The notes below the pieces were generated by a model. That model worked only from the letters and a program-made list of their open reading frames with translations. It was not told the DNA's origin and did no database searches. From HGM11416 sp964532155 (GTDB taxonomy: Bacteria > Bacillota > Clostridia > Christensenellales > Borkfalkiaceae): 22,816 nucleotides of DNA. The position numbers and the translations under genes are program-made. The stretch covers positions 1-22,816 of the forward strand of contig CAZHGN010000023.1 of the NCBI GenBank assembly GCA_964532155.1. The letters are read 5' to 3'. Position 1 is the stretch's first letter. Each line of letters begins with the position of its first letter. Positions 21,834 through 22,816 of the stretch are shown here, piece by piece.

Positions 21834-22816
21834 ATGAAAAAAACACTAATGGTTGTTCTTTCGTTGGTTATTGTTGTAGCTTGCGCATTCGCCGTTGCGT
21901 GCGACGATAAAGGATGCAAAGAACACTCTTACGGAGAATGGTCTGTTACGGCTGCGGCTACTTGTACGACGGCAGGCTCGAAGACTCGAGAATGCACGAA
22001 GTGCCATGAGACCGAAACGGAAACAATTTCGGCTGCAGGGCATACTTACGGCACTTGGATAGAAGAAGTTGCCGCGACTTGTACCGAAGGCGGCACTAAG
22101 GGGCATTATTATTGTAACGTCTGCAAAAAGAATTTCGACGCGGATAAAAATGAGCTCGGCGACCTTACGATAACCCCCGACGGCCACGATTTTAAAAACG
22201 GTGTTTGCGAAAATTGCGGCGTCTATTCGATATCTGAAGGGCTCGCGTTTTCTTTAGTCGGCGAAGAATATAGCGTTACCGGCATTGGCGCTTGTACCGA
22301 TACGTATATCGTAATCCCGACTACTCATAACGATAAACCCGTAACCGGCATAGACGTTGCCGCGTTTAAAAATTGCGATAAATTGACCGGAGTAACTATA
22401 CCGAGTTCGATTAAGAGTATCGGTAAAGAGGCGTTTTCTGGTTGCTCAAAGTTAACAAGCGTCACAATCCTCGACGGTGTGACTTCGATTGGGGATAGTG
22501 CGTTCGATGGCTGCGATAAATTAATTGTTAAAGATAACGATGTTCATTACGTTGATAATTGGGTTATTGGTGCAGACAGCAGTATAACGTCTGCAATAAT
22601 AAAAGAAGGGACTCGTGGTGTCGCAGATAAAGCGTTCTATGAATGCTATTCGTTAACAAACGTAACAATCCCCGATACCGTGACTTCGATTGGTTTGTAT
22701 GCGTTCTATAATTGCTCGGAGTTAACAAGCGTAACAATCGGCAGCGGTGTTACTTCGATTGGTGTGTGGGCGTTCTATTATTGCTCGGAGTTAACAAGCG
22801 TAACCATACCCGATAG
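21834..22816 (+). CDS. BspA-like leucine-rich-repeat lipoprotein (3' end beyond window)
   Basis: An open frame of 327 codons runs from the ATG at 21834 to the window edge without a stop; AAGGAG precedes the start. Residues 1-22 are a lipoprotein signal peptide (MKKTLMVVLSLVIVV, then AVAC with Cys23 as the probable lipidated residue; Cys17 after VVA is a less likely alternative), followed by DD. Residues 30-129 hold degenerate Cys/His-rich repeats of the form HxYGxW-n-AATCTxxGxKxxxxCxxC, seen at 31-57 and 70-97, with a shortened third copy GHDFKNGVCENCG (117-129). From about residue 175 come 23-residue LRR_5/BspA-type repeats (LTSVTIPxxVTSIGxxAFxxC). It is a surface-exposed lipoprotein, probably for adhesion or protein binding. 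Leu is often TTA and Thr ACA in the repeats, unlike the CTT/CTC and ACC use of the redox genes. Confidence 0.88.
   Translation, partial: MKKTLMVVLSLVIVVACAFAVACDDKGCKEHSYGEWSVTAAATCTTAGSKTRECTKCHETETETISAAGHTYGTWIEEVAATCTEGGTKGHYYCNVCKKNFDADKNELGDLTITPDGHDFKNGVCENCGVYSISEGLAFSLVGEEYSVTGIGACTDTYIVIPTTHNDKPVTGIDVAAFKNCDKLTGVTIPSSIKSIGKEAFSGCSKLTSVTILDGVTSIGDSAFDGCDKLIVKDNDVHYVDNWVIGADSSITSAIIKEGTRGVADKAFYECYSLTNVTIPDTVTSIGLYAFYNCSELTSVTIGSGVTSIGVWAFYYCSELTSVTIPD
22374..22816 (+). repeat. 69-bp in-frame repeats encoding 23-residue LRRs
   Basis: Repeat units begin with a TGC codon at 22374, 22443, 22512, 22644, 22713 and 22782, giving an exact 69-base register except for a 132-base step from 22512 to 22644. 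That step holds a different module (DNDVHYVDNWVIGADSS) plus one diverged repeat. The last units (from 22713) are nearly identical, for example GAGTTAACAAGCGTAAC at 22719 and 22788. The array is coding and continues beyond the window. Confidence 0.85.

Noticed and set aside
22374..22816. CRISPR-like or non-coding tandem repeat at the window end
   Set aside because: Repeat period is 69 bases with an open frame throughout and LRR protein sequence; there are no unique spacers.
21834..22816. Broken or frameshifted surface protein gene
   Set aside because: The frame is open for all 327 codons in the window; it simply runs past the edge.

Overview
The window looks like part of the chromosome of a strictly anaerobic, fermentative bacterium, most likely an uncultured member of the Clostridia (Bacillota). 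The reasons are strong AGGAGG-type ribosome binding sites, a Rex redox repressor, the pairing of a group C with a group B [FeFe] hydrogenase, very many iron-sulfur proteins, no cytochromes or quinone enzymes, and a BspA-like leucine-rich-repeat lipoprotein of the kind common in gut Firmicutes. The taxonomic guess is inference; no rRNA or tRNA gene is visible.

Layout. Positions 1-1130 (minus strand) hold a PiT phosphate transporter followed by the first 15 codons of what is probably its DUF47/PhoU-like partner. A divergent intergenic region (1131-1558) carries a good promoter for rex and a perfect inverted repeat. From 1559 to 20240 everything is on the plus strand and concerns redox balance: rex; a malate dehydrogenase built on a lactate-dehydrogenase-type scaffold; class II fumarase; a nine-gene run hdrB-hdrC-hdrA-flxD-flxC-flxB-flxA-frdB-frdA; ATP-dependent PEP carboxykinase; two small thioredoxin-like [2Fe-2S] ferredoxins; a PAS-containing group C (sensory type) [FeFe] hydrogenase; a PP2C/SpoIIE-like phosphatase; and a group B [FeFe] hydrogenase. 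A MATE transporter (20333-21727) with a likely terminator follows. The window ends inside a large LRR lipoprotein gene (21834 to the edge).

How the genes fit together. PckA (run towards carboxylation), Mdh, FumC and FrdAB make a complete PEP -> oxaloacetate -> malate -> fumarate -> succinate branch. Fumarate reductase is normally fed by quinol through membrane subunits. Here no membrane anchor is present, and the flavoprotein/Fe-S pair sits at the end of a tightly packed operon for an NADH dehydrogenase/heterodisulfide reductase complex (FlxABCD-HdrABC). The most interesting reading is a soluble, possibly flavin-based electron-bifurcating NADH:fumarate reductase. In this model NADH enters at FlxA, HdrA splits electrons, the high-potential branch goes to fumarate and the low-potential branch to ferredoxin, and the group B hydrogenase could discharge the ferredoxin as H2. 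Rex (NADH/NAD sensing) and the group C hydrogenase plus phosphatase (H2 sensing) would be the regulatory layer. The gene order and motifs are seen directly. Electron flow and bifurcation are inference.
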